Program-made: the position numbers and the translations under genes
Origin: Bacteroidota bacterium
GTDB lineage: Bacteria > Bacteroidota > Bacteroidia > SXHM01
Assembly: GCA_947478465.1 (NCBI GenBank)
Contig: CANJWH010000005.1
Coordinates: 1-64,000 of the forward strand
DNA: 64,000 nucleotides
Direction of reading: 5' to 3'
The notes under the pieces: generated by a model
Told to the model about the DNA's origin: nothing
Seen by the model: the letters and a program-made list of their open reading frames with translations, nothing else
Databases searched by the model: none
In this document: in pieces, positions 1-9,134 of the stretch
Layout of the letters: each line of letters opens with the position of its first letter
How positions within the stretch are numbered: position 1 is the stretch's first letter

Positions 1-21
1 GCAGAAAAAAAGGGCAGCACA

Positions 22-147
22 TAACAGCACCTACAAGAAATTGGCGGTTCAGTGGTTAAATGAAGCTTTATGCTTCGTATCAAGTTCAGTGGTGGCAGAC
101 AGTTTAGTGCTCCGAAATCGCCAACTTCTTGTAGCTGCAAAACGTTA
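22..147. repeat. attC-like imperfect inverted repeat (possible integron cassette recombination site)
   Basis: Two 16-bp arms at 31-46 and 119-134 are inverted copies with one mismatch. They are flanked by a TAACAGC/GCTG...GTTA pair near 22-28 and 134-147. The spacer between the arms contains a small perfect hairpin (62-66 with 72-76). The bipartite stem with TAAC...GTTA ends resembles integron attC sites such as Vibrio VCRs. The exact RYYYAAC/GTTRRRY core is not matched, no integrase lies in the window, and only one copy is seen. An alternative is a dispersed Bacteroidota hairpin repeat. Confidence 0.4.
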
Positions 148-223
148 TAGGTAACTCTAAAACGATAGTGCAGACTCCAACCGACATAGCTTTTAACGAC
201 CTGACTGACCAGACAACAAAAGA

Positions 224-994
224 ATGAAAAATACTATTCTAATGCTTTTTACGGTGGTATTGACACACTTGTGTTATGCACAAGAGTTTGCACCATTAAA
301 TGCTGAATGGCACTACCAAAAGTGGAGTATAAATGATGACTACTTTGTGGACTACTATTCCGCCAAAGCTGAACGAGATACTATGATAAACGGTAATTAT
401 GCTACTATACTTACATATAAAGCAAATGGAACTGTAATACCAGATGCAGAAATAATCATAAGGGAAGAAAACAGCAAAGTTTATTTTTATGAAAACAATT
501 CATTTAAATTATTGTATGACTTTACTTTATCAGTGGGGGACACTTTAACTTTCAGTGTTCCACAAAATTTTTACTACTATGATATTTCCTGTGGACCAGG
601 TCCAGACACTTCATCTCTACATCTTGCACAAGTTACAATTGATTCTATATTTCCAAATATATTTGACAACCAATCTTTAGATGTTTTTTACACGACTCCA
701 ATTTATGATAACTCTGCTCAATATTTCAGTTGGCAATTAGGGCCTATTGTAGAAAGAATTGGATGTTATTATGGAATGTTTGGGTTGTCAACAACTCAAT
801 GCCTTGGTGGCGACTTTGGACATTTCAGATGTTATAGCGACAGCATATTAACTTACTATCTTTCTGTAGAAGATTGTAATTACACAACCACAGGGATAAA
901 TAATGTAGCAGATAAATTACCTGTTTCTGTTTACCCAAATCCTGCGACTAATGCTATTACAATAGAAACAACTTTGCGACAGAACGCTTTTTGA
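224..994 (+). CDS. Secreted T9SS-type protein with a truncated C-terminal sorting domain
   Basis: The 256-residue protein starts with a signal peptide (about residues 1-19, cleavage after CYAQ). No known enzymatic domain is recognised in the body. Near residue 235 it has YPNPATNAITIE, the opening of a type A Por-secretion (type IX) sorting domain, which usually runs about 70-80 residues. Here it stops after about 20. Bases 995-1102 still encode recognisable pieces of such a domain in two frames, so the 3' end looks broken by frameshifts and an internal deletion. In the intact state it would be exported by Sec and then delivered to the cell surface by the type IX machinery. It follows an attC-like repeat, so it may be a captured gene. 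Its molecular function is unknown. Confidence 0.7.
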   Translation: MKNTILMLFTVVLTHLCYAQEFAPLNAEWHYQKWSINDDYFVDYYSAKAERDTMINGNYATILTYKANGTVIPDAEIIIREENSKVYFYENNSFKLLYDFTLSVGDTLTFSVPQNFYYYDISCGPGPDTSSLHLAQVTIDSIFPNIFDNQSLDVFYTTPIYDNSAQYFSWQLGPIVERIGCYYGMFGLSTTQCLGGDFGHFRCYSDSILTYYLSVEDCNYTTTGINNVADKLPVSVYPNPATNAITIETTLRQNAF

Positions 995-1102
995 AGTAAA
1001 TAGTGTCCTTTTGCCAGAGGGTATTTGATTTTAAGGTTTTATAAGTTCTGCATAGCAAGTGAAAGATTTGTCAAAACAGAAAGTAAATTATTTTCAGATT
1101 GA
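995..1102 (+). pseudogene. Decayed remainder of the sorting domain of the preceding gene
   Basis: In the frame of the upstream gene, 1013-1099 reads ARGYLILRFYK...SERFVKTES. This resembles the usual sorting-domain end (LPxGIYxLRxxN...KRFVK). The frame one base over at 990-1022 reads FEVNSVLLPEG, which also belongs to that domain. The two pieces join if one T is removed from the T run at 988-992 and one G is added at 1019-1021. About 20 residues would still be missing compared with a normal domain. Bases 1103-1302 show no further gene. Confidence 0.45.
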
Positions 1103-1302
1103 AAATAGAATCTGAATGTGTAACAAATAGATGTCGTTTTTATTGAATATAAATCATGCTCTATATTCAAATTGCTTATAAAAGGAGTGTTTACCCGTGT
1201 AAGAAATCCGTAAATTCAAGTTGTACATACTTATAAGCAGGGCCATATTTGCACCGTAATTAATCCCAAACAAGTAATTACTAATAAATAAAACAATAAA
1301 AA

Positions 1303-3828
1303 ATGAAAAAACTACTTTCAACAATTGCCATAGTTTTTGCAGCTTTTTGCAGCAGCTATGCGCAGCCCGATCCCAATGCAATGCTCATTGAGGGGTACAT
1401 TTATGACAATGGCAGCGGATCACCTGCCGCAGGATGGTACGTTTGCGTATCAACCGATTCAACCAATCAGTTTTCATACAGTGCATGTGATACTACCGAT
1501 GCCAACGGGTATTACAGTTTTTACATTCCGGGCGGCAGTGTAATAGGTCCTAATGTGGCCTACACCGTTTACACCTGGGATTGTCTTCAACAGTACCTTG
1601 ATACTGTAATAAACAATATGCAGGGTACTGTAAACAATGGCTCACATGATTTTTATGTGTGCACCTCCAACGGAAACACCTGCGACCCTTCTTTTACATG
1701 GGGAAGTGTTCCGGGAACCACCGCTTTTCAGTTTTATGCGAACGGTGACCCTAACAGTGGCATAAACTATGTTTGGGATTTTGGAGATGGTAGCACCGGA
1801 TCGGGACAAAACCCTACCCATAGCTATAATGGAACAGGTCCTTATGGTGTTTGTCTTACTGTATCAAACAGCTTTTTAGGTTGCACTGCTACCTCTTGCG
1901 ATACAGTTGGGCCTAACCAGGGCAGTGGTTGTGATGCAACATTCTATTATATGCGCGACAGCCTTAACTACCTTACCCAATATTTCTATGGCTATTCAAA
2001 CAGCAACGTAACCTCATGGTTCTGGGATTTTGGTGACGGAAGCTCTTCAACAGCGCAAAATCCTGTACACACTTTTCAGGATACCGGATGGTACTATGTA
2101 TGTCTTACTGTGAATAACTGCAACTCTGCTTATTGTGAGTATATTGATATCACTGATGGAAGCAATGACTGCTATGCATATTTCGGCTGGAATACAGTGA
2201 GCAATCCTAATGGATTATCAGGCTTTCAGTTCACAAACTACAGTTCCGGTTCTCAAAACGCTACTTATTTATGGGATTTTGGTGATGGTTCAACCTCCAA
2301 CCTTGAAAACCCTATCCATTATTTCATTGATAGCCTTGCTCACACCGTTTGTTTAACCATTACTTCGGGCAACTGTTCCAACACGTATTGCGAAACAGTT
2401 CAGGAAAACAATACCGGTGGTTGTCAGGCTTATTTCTTCCCTGTTGATAGTTCAGGAACCCTTGTGTTTATTGATAATTCATCAGGCAATATCGGTTACT
2501 GGTTATGGGATTTTGGTGATGGAACAACTTCAAATCAGCAATACCCAACTCATCAATATGCTAACCCAGGAGTTTATAATGTTTGTCTGCAGGTAGGTGA
2601 TTTCTCTAACACTTGTGGCGATACTTATTGCCAGCAGGTGGTTGTTGATAGTACAAACACCAATCCATGTCAGGTATGGTACCAATACTATTCTGTTCCT
2701 GGTGGAGCAAGTGTTTTCAGCGCATATGGTGCCGGAAGCAACTCTGCTCAATATACCTGGAATATAAACGGAACAAGCTATCAGGGACAAACAATAAGTG
2801 TAGCGCTTTCAGCCGGAACCTATCAGGTGTGTGTATTTGTCAGCGACCCTGCAACAGGTTGTCAGAATTCATACTGCGAGGCAGTAATTATCGGTGGTAA
2901 TAATACTTTCGACTATTGCATAAGCGGTCAGGTATTTCTTGGAACACCTAATTTGCCTGCCGATGTAGCTATTGTTTACCTGATTACTTATGATCAGAAT
3001 ACCAATATGCTGGTGGCAGTGCAGGCTACAACGGTTGATTCAAGCGGATGGTATAGTTTCTGTCAGGTTCCTGCCGGTCAGTATCTGATTAAGGCAGCGC
3101 TTACTCAAAACTCATCTTACTACTGGAATTACCTGCCTACTTATTACGGAAATTCACTCTTCTGGAATTATGCTCAACAGGTTAACGTGAATGCAAACAC
3201 CAGTGGAGTTGACATCTGGCTGATTGCAGGTGCAAACCAAGGTGGTCCCGGTTTCATCGGTGGTGATGTAACACAGGGTGCCAACAAAACTGAAGGTCCT
3301 GGTGATCCACTTGCTGATGTACAGGTAATGTTGTTGGATATGAATAACTACCCGATTGCTTACACCTATTCTGATGCTCAAGGTCACTTTGAATTTGACG
3401 GTGTTCCTTATGGTACATACCAAGTGTGGGCTGAGGTTGCAGGATTGCTTACTACTCCTGCAATAGTAACCATTGGTGATTTAGAGCCTTCTATAACTAA
3501 CATTGGAATTATCGTGAACGAAACAGAAGTTACTACCGGTATCAGCCCAATGGTTGAAGCTGCAAAACTCGGTTTCGGAAATGTGTTCCCAAATCCTTCG
3601 GCAAACGAAATGTTTATACAAGTTTCGTCTGAGGCTAATCTGCAATTGAACTTCAATATTTTTGATGTTGCAGGAAGAATGGCAGATAGTCGTTTGGTAA
3701 CAATTCCTTCAGGTAAAACACAGGTTGCGCTGCAAACAGCAAGCCTTAGTGCAGGAATTTATACGCTGAACATTCAGTCAACCGATGGTTTGTTAAAGAT
3801 TTCTAAAAAACTGGTGAAAACCGAATAA
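1303..3828 (+). CDS. Large secreted PKD-repeat protein with T9SS sorting domain
   Basis: The 841-residue protein has a signal peptide ending near residue 20 (SSYAQ). Four PKD domains carry the WDFGDG signature near residues 156, 239, 322 and 400, each ending in VCLTV or VCLQV. A fifth, degenerate copy lies near 490-530. Residues about 540-640 and 650-730 are two carboxypeptidase-regulatory-like or SdrD-B-like beta-sandwich domains (for example YSDAQGHFEFDGVPYGTYQV). The C-terminus is a complete type A sorting domain: VFPNPSANEMFIQV, then the IFDVAGR loop, GIYTLNIQ, and a basic end KLVKTE. It is predicted to be surface-attached through type IX secretion. PKD repeats usually mediate protein or carbohydrate contacts, and no catalytic domain is visible, so an adhesin or structural role is inferred. 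A strong terminator follows. Confidence 0.85.
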   Translation: MKKLLSTIAIVFAAFCSSYAQPDPNAMLIEGYIYDNGSGSPAAGWYVCVSTDSTNQFSYSACDTTDANGYYSFYIPGGSVIGPNVAYTVYTWDCLQQYLDTVINNMQGTVNNGSHDFYVCTSNGNTCDPSFTWGSVPGTTAFQFYANGDPNSGINYVWDFGDGSTGSGQNPTHSYNGTGPYGVCLTVSNSFLGCTATSCDTVGPNQGSGCDATFYYMRDSLNYLTQYFYGYSNSNVTSWFWDFGDGSSSTAQNPVHTFQDTGWYYVCLTVNNCNSAYCEYIDITDGSNDCYAYFGWNTVSNPNGLSGFQFTNYSSGSQNATYLWDFGDGSTSNLENPIHYFIDSLAHTVCLTITSGNCSNTYCETVQENNTGGCQAYFFPVDSSGTLVFIDNSSGNIGYWLWDFGDGTTSNQQYPTHQYANPGVYNVCLQVGDFSNTCGDTYCQQVVVDSTNTNPCQVWYQYYSVPGGASVFSAYGAGSNSAQYTWNINGTSYQGQTISVALSAGTYQVCVFVSDPATGCQNSYCEAVIIGGNNTFDYCISGQVFLGTPNLPADVAIVYLITYDQNTNMLVAVQATTVDSSGWYSFCQVPAGQYLIKAALTQNSSYYWNYLPTYYGNSLFWNYAQQVNVNANTSGVDIWLIAGANQGGPGFIGGDVTQGANKTEGPGDPLADVQVMLLDMNNYPIAYTYSDAQGHFEFDGVPYGTYQVWAEVAGLLTTPAIVTIGDLEPSITNIGIIVNETEVTTGISPMVEAAKLGFGNVFPNPSANEMFIQVSSEANLQLNFNIFDVAGRMADSRLVTIPSGKTQVALQTASLSAGIYTLNIQSTDGLLKISKKLVKTE

Positions 3829-3854
3829 TACACTGTTGTGTGTTGTGTTGAGAG

Positions 3855-3888
3855 GGGCGGACGCATTTTGGTCCGCCCTTTTCTTTTT
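3855..3888 (+). terminator. Rho-independent terminator after the PKD protein
   Basis: A perfect 8-bp GC-rich stem (3855-3862 with 3871-3878) encloses an 8-base loop and is followed by TTTTCTTTTT. It lies 27 bases after the stop codon at 3828. Confidence 0.85.
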
Positions 3889-3897
3889 ATATCTATT

Positions 3898-3923
3898 CGT
3901 CATGCTGAACTTGTTACAGCATC
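3898..3923 (+). repeat. Dispersed hairpin repeat, CGTCATGCTGAACTTGTT type
   Basis: This reads CGTCATGCTGAAC then TTGTTACAGCATC, a short imperfect hairpin. The same sequence recurs at 60851-60878 and, inverted, at 60896-60922. All copies are intergenic, so it behaves like a REP-type element. Confidence 0.6.
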
Positions 3924-4037
3924 TTTACTCTGCGAAAGATGTTCCTAATCGGTTGATAAAAAGAACCATAATTCAATTAGTTTTAACAAACAAACAAAGA
4001 TAATTTTATCACTTTTGCTGCATTAAGTAATTGTTAA

Positions 4038-5426
4038 ATGGAAGGCAGGTATTCACGGTTTCTTGGTTTTTTACACTTCACGGGTGATATTCTTTTATTG
4101 AACATTGCTTTTCTTCTCGCCCGTGAGATTCGCTTTGGTGAGCAAATCGTTTTTAATGATCAGTATCGAGTGCTGCTCATTATGTTTAATCTGCTCTGGG
4201 GCATAGTTGCCTTTGGTTTGCGCATTTATGATATCAGCCGTGTTACCAGTCTTGAAAAAGTTGTAATAAACCTTTTCAAATCTGTTTTTCTGCACGCCAT
4301 ACTAATTGCAGCTATGATTTTTTCATTGAAAGGTTATTACTACTCGCGTCTTTACATGCTTATTATGTACATCGTTTTTCCGGTCCTGCTTTTTGGTTGG
4401 AGAATGTTGGCTCTATATCTTCTTGAAAAATACCGCGAGTCAGGCTATAACTATCGCAAAGTGGTTATTGTAGGCGGAGGTTCAGTAGGTGCACAGGTTC
4501 ATGATTTTTTTGAAAAAAATCGTTCGCATGGTTACCATTTTCAGGGTTTTTTTGAAGATAATCCCAACGGACATATTGACCACGCTCTGGTAAAAGGAAA
4601 GGTAAGTTCAGTTCCTGAATTTTGCAAGGTAAATGGCATAGATGAAATATATTGTGCACTTCCGTTGAGCGAATCAGATAAAATAAGAGAGCTTATCTCG
4701 TTTGCTGATAACAACATGGTACGTCTGCGTATTGTTCCCGATTTCAGAGGCTTTCCATATAAGAGGGTGAACATGGATTTTTACGGAAGCGTTCCGGTTC
4801 TTACTATTCGGGGAGAACCACTCGAGAATTTATTCAATCGTTTTACCAAGCGTGCTTTTGATATTGTTTTCTCGTTGTTTGTTATTGTGTTTCTCTTTTC
4901 GTGGATGTTCCCCATTATTGCGTTGGCGATAAAACTTACTTCAAGGGGCCCTGTATTCTTTAAACAACTGCGCTCCGGAAAAGACAACGAGGAGTTTTAT
5001 TGTTACAAGTTCCGTACAATGAAGGTGAATGACAAGGCGCATGAAATGCAGGCTACCAAAGACGATGAACGCACAACAAAAGTTGGTCTTTTTTTGCGCA
5101 AAACAAGTTTAGATGAGTTGCCTCAGTTTTTTAATGTGCTAATCGGAACAATGAGTGTGGTGGGCCCGCGTCCGCATATGGTAAAACATACATCAGCCTA
5201 TTCAGCAATGATTGACAAATTTATGGTGCGCCATTTTGTGCAGCCCGGAATTACAGGCCTTGCACAGGTGCGTGGCTACCGTGGCGAAATAAAAAGTCCC
5301 AAAGACATGGAAATGCGCGTAGGAGCCGATGTGTGGTACATTGAAAACTGGAGCTTCCTTTTAGATATGAAACTTATTTTCCTTACGGTTTTCAATATCC
5401 TTAAAGGAGATAAAAAGGCATACTAA
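4038..5426 (+). CDS. Polyprenyl-phosphate sugar phosphotransferase (WcaJ-type initiating enzyme)
   Basis: This 462-residue integral membrane enzyme should start polysaccharide assembly by moving a sugar-1-phosphate from a nucleotide sugar onto undecaprenyl phosphate. Four or five transmembrane helices fill roughly residues 10-130. A soluble CoA-binding-like Rossmann domain follows (VVIVGGGSVGAQV, about 138-150). From about residue 270 comes the catalytic bacterial sugar transferase domain: KRAFDIVFSL, a membrane hairpin, FFKQLRSGKDNEEF, YKFRTMKV, LRKTSLDELPQF, GPRP and the late PGITGLAQVRGYRG. The length fits the WcaJ/EpsL family. It stands alone, about 44 kb from the glycosyltransferase cluster at 48.7-55 kb that it may serve. 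The sugar specificity cannot be read. Its stop shares four bases with the convergent hppD. A near-consensus -7 element (CACTTTTG) lies at 4009-4016. Confidence 0.88.
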   Translation: MEGRYSRFLGFLHFTGDILLLNIAFLLAREIRFGEQIVFNDQYRVLLIMFNLLWGIVAFGLRIYDISRVTSLEKVVINLFKSVFLHAILIAAMIFSLKGYYYSRLYMLIMYIVFPVLLFGWRMLALYLLEKYRESGYNYRKVVIVGGGSVGAQVHDFFEKNRSHGYHFQGFFEDNPNGHIDHALVKGKVSSVPEFCKVNGIDEIYCALPLSESDKIRELISFADNNMVRLRIVPDFRGFPYKRVNMDFYGSVPVLTIRGEPLENLFNRFTKRAFDIVFSLFVIVFLFSWMFPIIALAIKLTSRGPVFFKQLRSGKDNEEFYCYKFRTMKVNDKAHEMQATKDDERTTKVGLFLRKTSLDELPQFFNVLIGTMSVVGPRPHMVKHTSAYSAMIDKFMVRHFVQPGITGLAQVRGYRGEIKSPKDMEMRVGADVWYIENWSFLLDMKLIFLTVFNILKGDKKAY

Positions 5427-6589
5427 TAATTTAGTGTTCCTCTTTTCTCTTGCTCGCGCTCAATGGATTCAAACAAAGCTTTAAAATTCCCAGCACCAAA
5501 ACCTTTTGCCCCCATACGTTGAATAATTTCAAAAAATAAAGTAGGTCGGTCTTCAACCGGTTTAGTAAAAATCTGTAAAAGATATCCCTCTTCATCAGCG
5601 TCTACCAGAATACCAAGTTTCTCCAAAACTGAAATATCTTCGTGCATCATTTTCATGTGCTCACCTAAACGGGCAGGCACCTCATCATAATAGGAGCGGG
5701 GAGGAGCAGAAAGAAATTCTACACCACGAGCCCTTAACGCAGTAACGGTAGTAATAATATCATCTGTAGCAACGGCAATATGCTGGCAACCGGGACTTTC
5801 ATAAAAATCGAGGTATTCCTCAATCTGAGATTTCTTTTTTCCTTCTGCAGGTTCATTAATCGGGAATTTTATTCTACCGTTTCCGTTGCTCATTACTTTA
5901 CTCATCAGCGCAGAATATTCGGTATGAATTTGTTTGTCGTCAAACGAAAGAAAATTCACAAATCCCATCACATCCTCATACCATTTCACGGTTTTGTTCA
6001 TTTCACCCCAACCAACATTTCCAACCATGTGGTCAATAAATTTCAGTCCTGTTGGTGTTGGGTTGTAATCAGATTTCCATGGTTTGTAACCAGGAAGAAA
6101 AGTGCCTTTGTAATTTTTGCGTTCAACAAAAATATGAACGGTTTCGCCATAAGTAAAAATACCGCTTCTCACTACTTCACCGAATTCATCTTTCTCAACT
6201 GTCGGCTGCATAAAAGGATTTGCCCCGCGTTTGGTAGTTTCTTCAAATGCTTTGGTTGCATCCTCAACCCATAATGCAATCACCTTTACTCCATCGCCAT
6301 GTTTGCGCAAATGCGCATTGATAGGGGAGTCGCTGTTGAGCGGAGTTGTTAATACCAATCGGATTTTATCTTGTGCTAAAACATAGGAAGCCTTGTCTTT
6401 TACTCCCGTTTCCAATCCTGCATAAGCCAGAGACTGAAAGCCAAAAGCAGTTTTGTAAAAATGTGCACTTTGCTTTGCGTTGCCCACATAGAACTCCACA
6501 TAATCTGTTCCTAACAGCGGCAAAAAATCCTGTGCGCCTTCAAAGATTTTTTCTAACCCGTATTCTACATTTTTAATTTCTGTTGCCAT
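5423..6589 (-). CDS. hppD: 4-hydroxyphenylpyruvate dioxygenase
   Basis: This Fe(II) enzyme converts 4-hydroxyphenylpyruvate to homogentisate, the second step of tyrosine degradation. The 388 residues contain two vicinal-oxygen-chelate domains. The three iron ligands can be placed: a His in FIDHMVGNV (about 187), a His in CQHIAVATDD (about 270) and a Glu in FFEIIQRMG (about 353). The C-terminal RMGAKGFGAGNFKALFE segment is the helix that closes the active site in the family. The length is typical of bacteria. It lies 23 bases downstream of hmgA on the same strand and is almost certainly cotranscribed with it. The later genes for fumarylacetoacetate formation and cleavage are not in the window. 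Confidence 0.96.
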   Translation of the reverse strand: MATEIKNVEYGLEKIFEGAQDFLPLLGTDYVEFYVGNAKQSAHFYKTAFGFQSLAYAGLETGVKDKASYVLAQDKIRLVLTTPLNSDSPINAHLRKHGDGVKVIALWVEDATKAFEETTKRGANPFMQPTVEKDEFGEVVRSGIFTYGETVHIFVERKNYKGTFLPGYKPWKSDYNPTPTGLKFIDHMVGNVGWGEMNKTVKWYEDVMGFVNFLSFDDKQIHTEYSALMSKVMSNGNGRIKFPINEPAEGKKKSQIEEYLDFYESPGCQHIAVATDDIITTVTALRARGVEFLSAPPRSYYDEVPARLGEHMKMMHEDISVLEKLGILVDADEEGYLLQIFTKPVEDRPTLFFEIIQRMGAKGFGAGNFKALFESIEREQEKRGTLNY

Positions 6590-6612
6590 GGCTTTGTTCT
6601 ATAATTGTTAAG

Positions 6613-7770
6613 TTATTCAACCCAGGTTTTGTAGTAAACCTTATCATCAATTTTCATCGCATCTTCCGTAACCATCAGCGGGCGGAAAGTATCCACCATT
6701 ACTGCCAATTCCTGTGTTTCTTTTTGCCCGATGCTACGCTCCATTGCTCCCGGTGCCGGTCCGTGTGGTATGCCTTTAGGGTGCAAAGTAATATGTCCTT
6801 GTTTGATATTATTTCTGCTCATAAAATCACCATCAACATAATAAAGCACTTCATCGCTGTCAATGTTGCTGTGGTTGTATGGCGCAGGAATTGCCTTTGG
6901 ATGATAATCATACAAGCGCGGACAGAACGAGCAAATCACAAATGTGTTTGTCTCAAATGTTTGGTGAATAGGCGGAGGTAAATGCACGCGACCGGTTATC
7001 GGTTCAAAATTATGAATGGAAAAACCGTAAGGATAATTATATCCATCCCAACCCACTACATCAAAAGGGTGTGTGGCATAAACTATTTCATGAATCATTC
7101 CTTCTTTTTTAACCTTCATCAGGAAATTCCCTTTCTTGTCATTGGTCTCCAGATTTTTAGGAAGTTTCAAATCACGCTCGCAGAAAGGTGAGTGTTCCAG
7201 CAATTGTCCGAAAGGATTGCGGTAACGTTTAGGAGTATAAATTGGTGAAAACGATTCTAAAAATAACAGTCTGTTATCTTTTGTGTCAAATTCAATCTGA
7301 TAAATCATTCCGCGTGGAATGATGAGGTAATCACCGTATTCAAAAGGAATATTTCCCAGATATGTTTTCAGTGTTCCGCTGCCTTTGTGGATGAAAAGCA
7401 TTTCATCCGCATCGGCATTTTTGTAGAAATAACTTGTCAGCGATTTTGTTGGAGCGGCAAGGCCGAGCAACACATCATTATTCACCAACATGTATTTTCT
7501 GCTTTCCAGAAAATCTGCTGTTGGTTTTACATTAAAGCCACTCAACAACATAGGACGTATATTTTTCTCTACTGCAATTTTTGGTGCTATGCTGTAAGAT
7601 TTAACGATTTCTTTTATCTGCGTTGGGCGGTGCACATGATACAGTAGTGACGACATTCCTGCAAAACCTTCCGTACCGAAAAGTTGTTCGTAATAATATT
7701 TGCCGTCTTTGTTTTTAAAAACCGTGTGGCGCTTCTGCGGTATCTTTCCAAGCTTGTGATAAATAGGCAT
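6613..7770 (-). CDS. hmgA: Homogentisate 1,2-dioxygenase
   Basis: This enzyme opens the homogentisate ring to maleylacetoacetate in tyrosine and phenylalanine catabolism. At 385 residues it is shorter than the classical enzymes of about 430-445 residues, which I take to be the compact form. Iron-ligand segments are present: PYNHSNIDSDEVLYY, with a His near residue 297 and a Glu near 303, and GIPHGPAPGA with a His near 336. The cupin part begins with LFIHKGSGTLKTYLG, and LHPKGIPHGP near the C-terminus is also typical. It is the first gene of an operon with hppD. Together they indicate aerobic growth on aromatic amino acids. Confidence 0.95.
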   Translation of the reverse strand: MPIYHKLGKIPQKRHTVFKNKDGKYYYEQLFGTEGFAGMSSLLYHVHRPTQIKEIVKSYSIAPKIAVEKNIRPMLLSGFNVKPTADFLESRKYMLVNNDVLLGLAAPTKSLTSYFYKNADADEMLFIHKGSGTLKTYLGNIPFEYGDYLIIPRGMIYQIEFDTKDNRLLFLESFSPIYTPKRYRNPFGQLLEHSPFCERDLKLPKNLETNDKKGNFLMKVKKEGMIHEIVYATHPFDVVGWDGYNYPYGFSIHNFEPITGRVHLPPPIHQTFETNTFVICSFCPRLYDYHPKAIPAPYNHSNIDSDEVLYYVDGDFMSRNNIKQGHITLHPKGIPHGPAPGAMERSIGQKETQELAVMVDTFRPLMVTEDAMKIDDKVYYKTWVE

Positions 7771-7850
7771 GTTTTATGTTTTGGTGTGGCTAAATTAGAT
7801 AAACCTTGCATCACAAAAAAATGAGGTGCGTCATGTTTTCTATTAATAGG

Positions 7851-7858
7851 TAAATTTG
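7851..7858 (+). promoter_or_regulatory. -7 promoter element TAAATTTG
   Basis: An exact match to the Bacteroidota -7 consensus TAnnTTTG, 10 bases before the ATG of the M28 peptidase gene. A clear -33 element is not seen. Confidence 0.5.
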
Positions 7859-7868
7859 TCCGCAAATT

Positions 7869-9134
7869 ATGAAGTTAATAAGGCAACTTTTATTTTTTAT
7901 TTTCCTCAGCAATGTTGCGCTAGCACAGGATATTGATTTTGCCCGTCAGGTTATTAATGATTTGTGTGCTCCCGAAATGTATGGACGCGGCTATGTTAAT
8001 AATGGCGATGAAGCAGCAGCACATTATTTGCGCAATCAGTTGGAAAAGATGGGTGTATCGGCTTTTGATTTCAATTACTATCAGGATTTTAAAATGAATG
8101 TAAATACGTTTCCTGAAGCAATGGAAGTGGAAGTTGACGGAAAGCAATTGCATCCCGGGATTGATTTTATTGTTTCACCTGATGCGCCATCTGTAAACGG
8201 GGAATATGATATTATTTATCTCAATAAATCAGTTATTGGCAATCCGAATAAAATGGATGAATTTGAGAAAGCAGATAAAAAAGGGAAAGCCATTCTACTT
8301 GACTCTACAGGTTTTAACAAAGTGCAGAAAGAGTATTATCAGCAAGTTGAAAAAAATCCCTTTGAAGCCGTTGTTATTATTAAGTTACTTCACGAAAAGT
8401 TAACCTGGGGTGTTTCGCAAAACGTTTCACCTTTTACAACACTTGAAATTCTGAAAGGAATTTTTCCTTCAAACGCAAAAAAAATAAAACTTAACATCAC
8501 CAATAAGTTATTGCCGAAATATGGTTCGCAAAATATTCTCGGTTTTGTTGAAGGCAAAACTAAGCCCGATAGCAGTATTGTATTTTCAGCGCATTACGAC
8601 CATCTTGGTATGATGGGAAAAGAAACTTTTTTTCCGGGTGCAAACGACAATGCCAGCGGAACGGCTATGATTCTCAACCTTGCGCAATACTATTCTAAAC
8701 CTGAAAACAAACCTGATTATACAATGGTATTTATCTTTTTTGGTGCAGAAGAAGCAGGATTAGTTGGCTCAAAATTCTACACCGAAAATCCGGTTTTCCC
8801 GCTTGAAGAAATAAAATTCCTGATCAACATTGATTTAGCAGGAACAGGAGAAGAAGGAATTACGGTTGTGAACGGAAGTGTGTTTGAAAAAGAGTTTAAC
8901 AAATTGAAAGAATTGAATGATGAAAAAAATTATTTGATGCAAGTAAAAGTGCGTGGCAAAGCCGCCAACAGCGACCATTATTATTTTTCAGAGAAAGGTG
9001 TTCCTGCATTTTTCATTTACACAATGGGCGGAATAAAAGCCTATCATGATGTTTATGATAAACCCGAAACACTTCCATTGACCGAGTTCAAAGACTTATT
9101 TCGTTTGCTGACTGATTTTGTAAAAACATTCTGA
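7869..9134 (+). CDS. Secreted M28-family zinc aminopeptidase
   Basis: The 421-residue protein has a signal peptide (residues 1-19, ending ALAQ), so it acts in the periplasm or outside the cell. After an N-terminal region with a PA-like insertion, the M28 di-zinc catalytic domain shows SAHYDHLG (first His and Asp region, about 241), GANDNASG (bridging Asp, about 259), FFGAEEAGLVGS (catalytic and metal Glu pair, about 292), NIDLAG (Asp, about 322) and YHDVYD (final His, about 397). It probably removes N-terminal residues from peptides. The spacing and length fit Bacteroidota M28 peptidases. Its stop overlaps the start of rsmI (TGATG), so the two are translationally coupled. Confidence 0.9.
   Translation: MKLIRQLLFFIFLSNVALAQDIDFARQVINDLCAPEMYGRGYVNNGDEAAAHYLRNQLEKMGVSAFDFNYYQDFKMNVNTFPEAMEVEVDGKQLHPGIDFIVSPDAPSVNGEYDIIYLNKSVIGNPNKMDEFEKADKKGKAILLDSTGFNKVQKEYYQQVEKNPFEAVVIIKLLHEKLTWGVSQNVSPFTTLEILKGIFPSNAKKIKLNITNKLLPKYGSQNILGFVEGKTKPDSSIVFSAHYDHLGMMGKETFFPGANDNASGTAMILNLAQYYSKPENKPDYTMVFIFFGAEEAGLVGSKFYTENPVFPLEEIKFLINIDLAGTGEEGITVVNGSVFEKEFNKLKELNDEKNYLMQVKVRGKAANSDHYYFSEKGVPAFFIYTMGGIKAYHDVYDKPETLPLTEFKDLFRLLTDFVKTF

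Noticed and set aside
5780-6274. A 164-codon plus-strand ORF inside hppD
   Set aside because: It lies wholly opposite a clear hppD coding frame with all iron ligands, and its translation is low-complexity Phe/Ile/Arg text with no family features.
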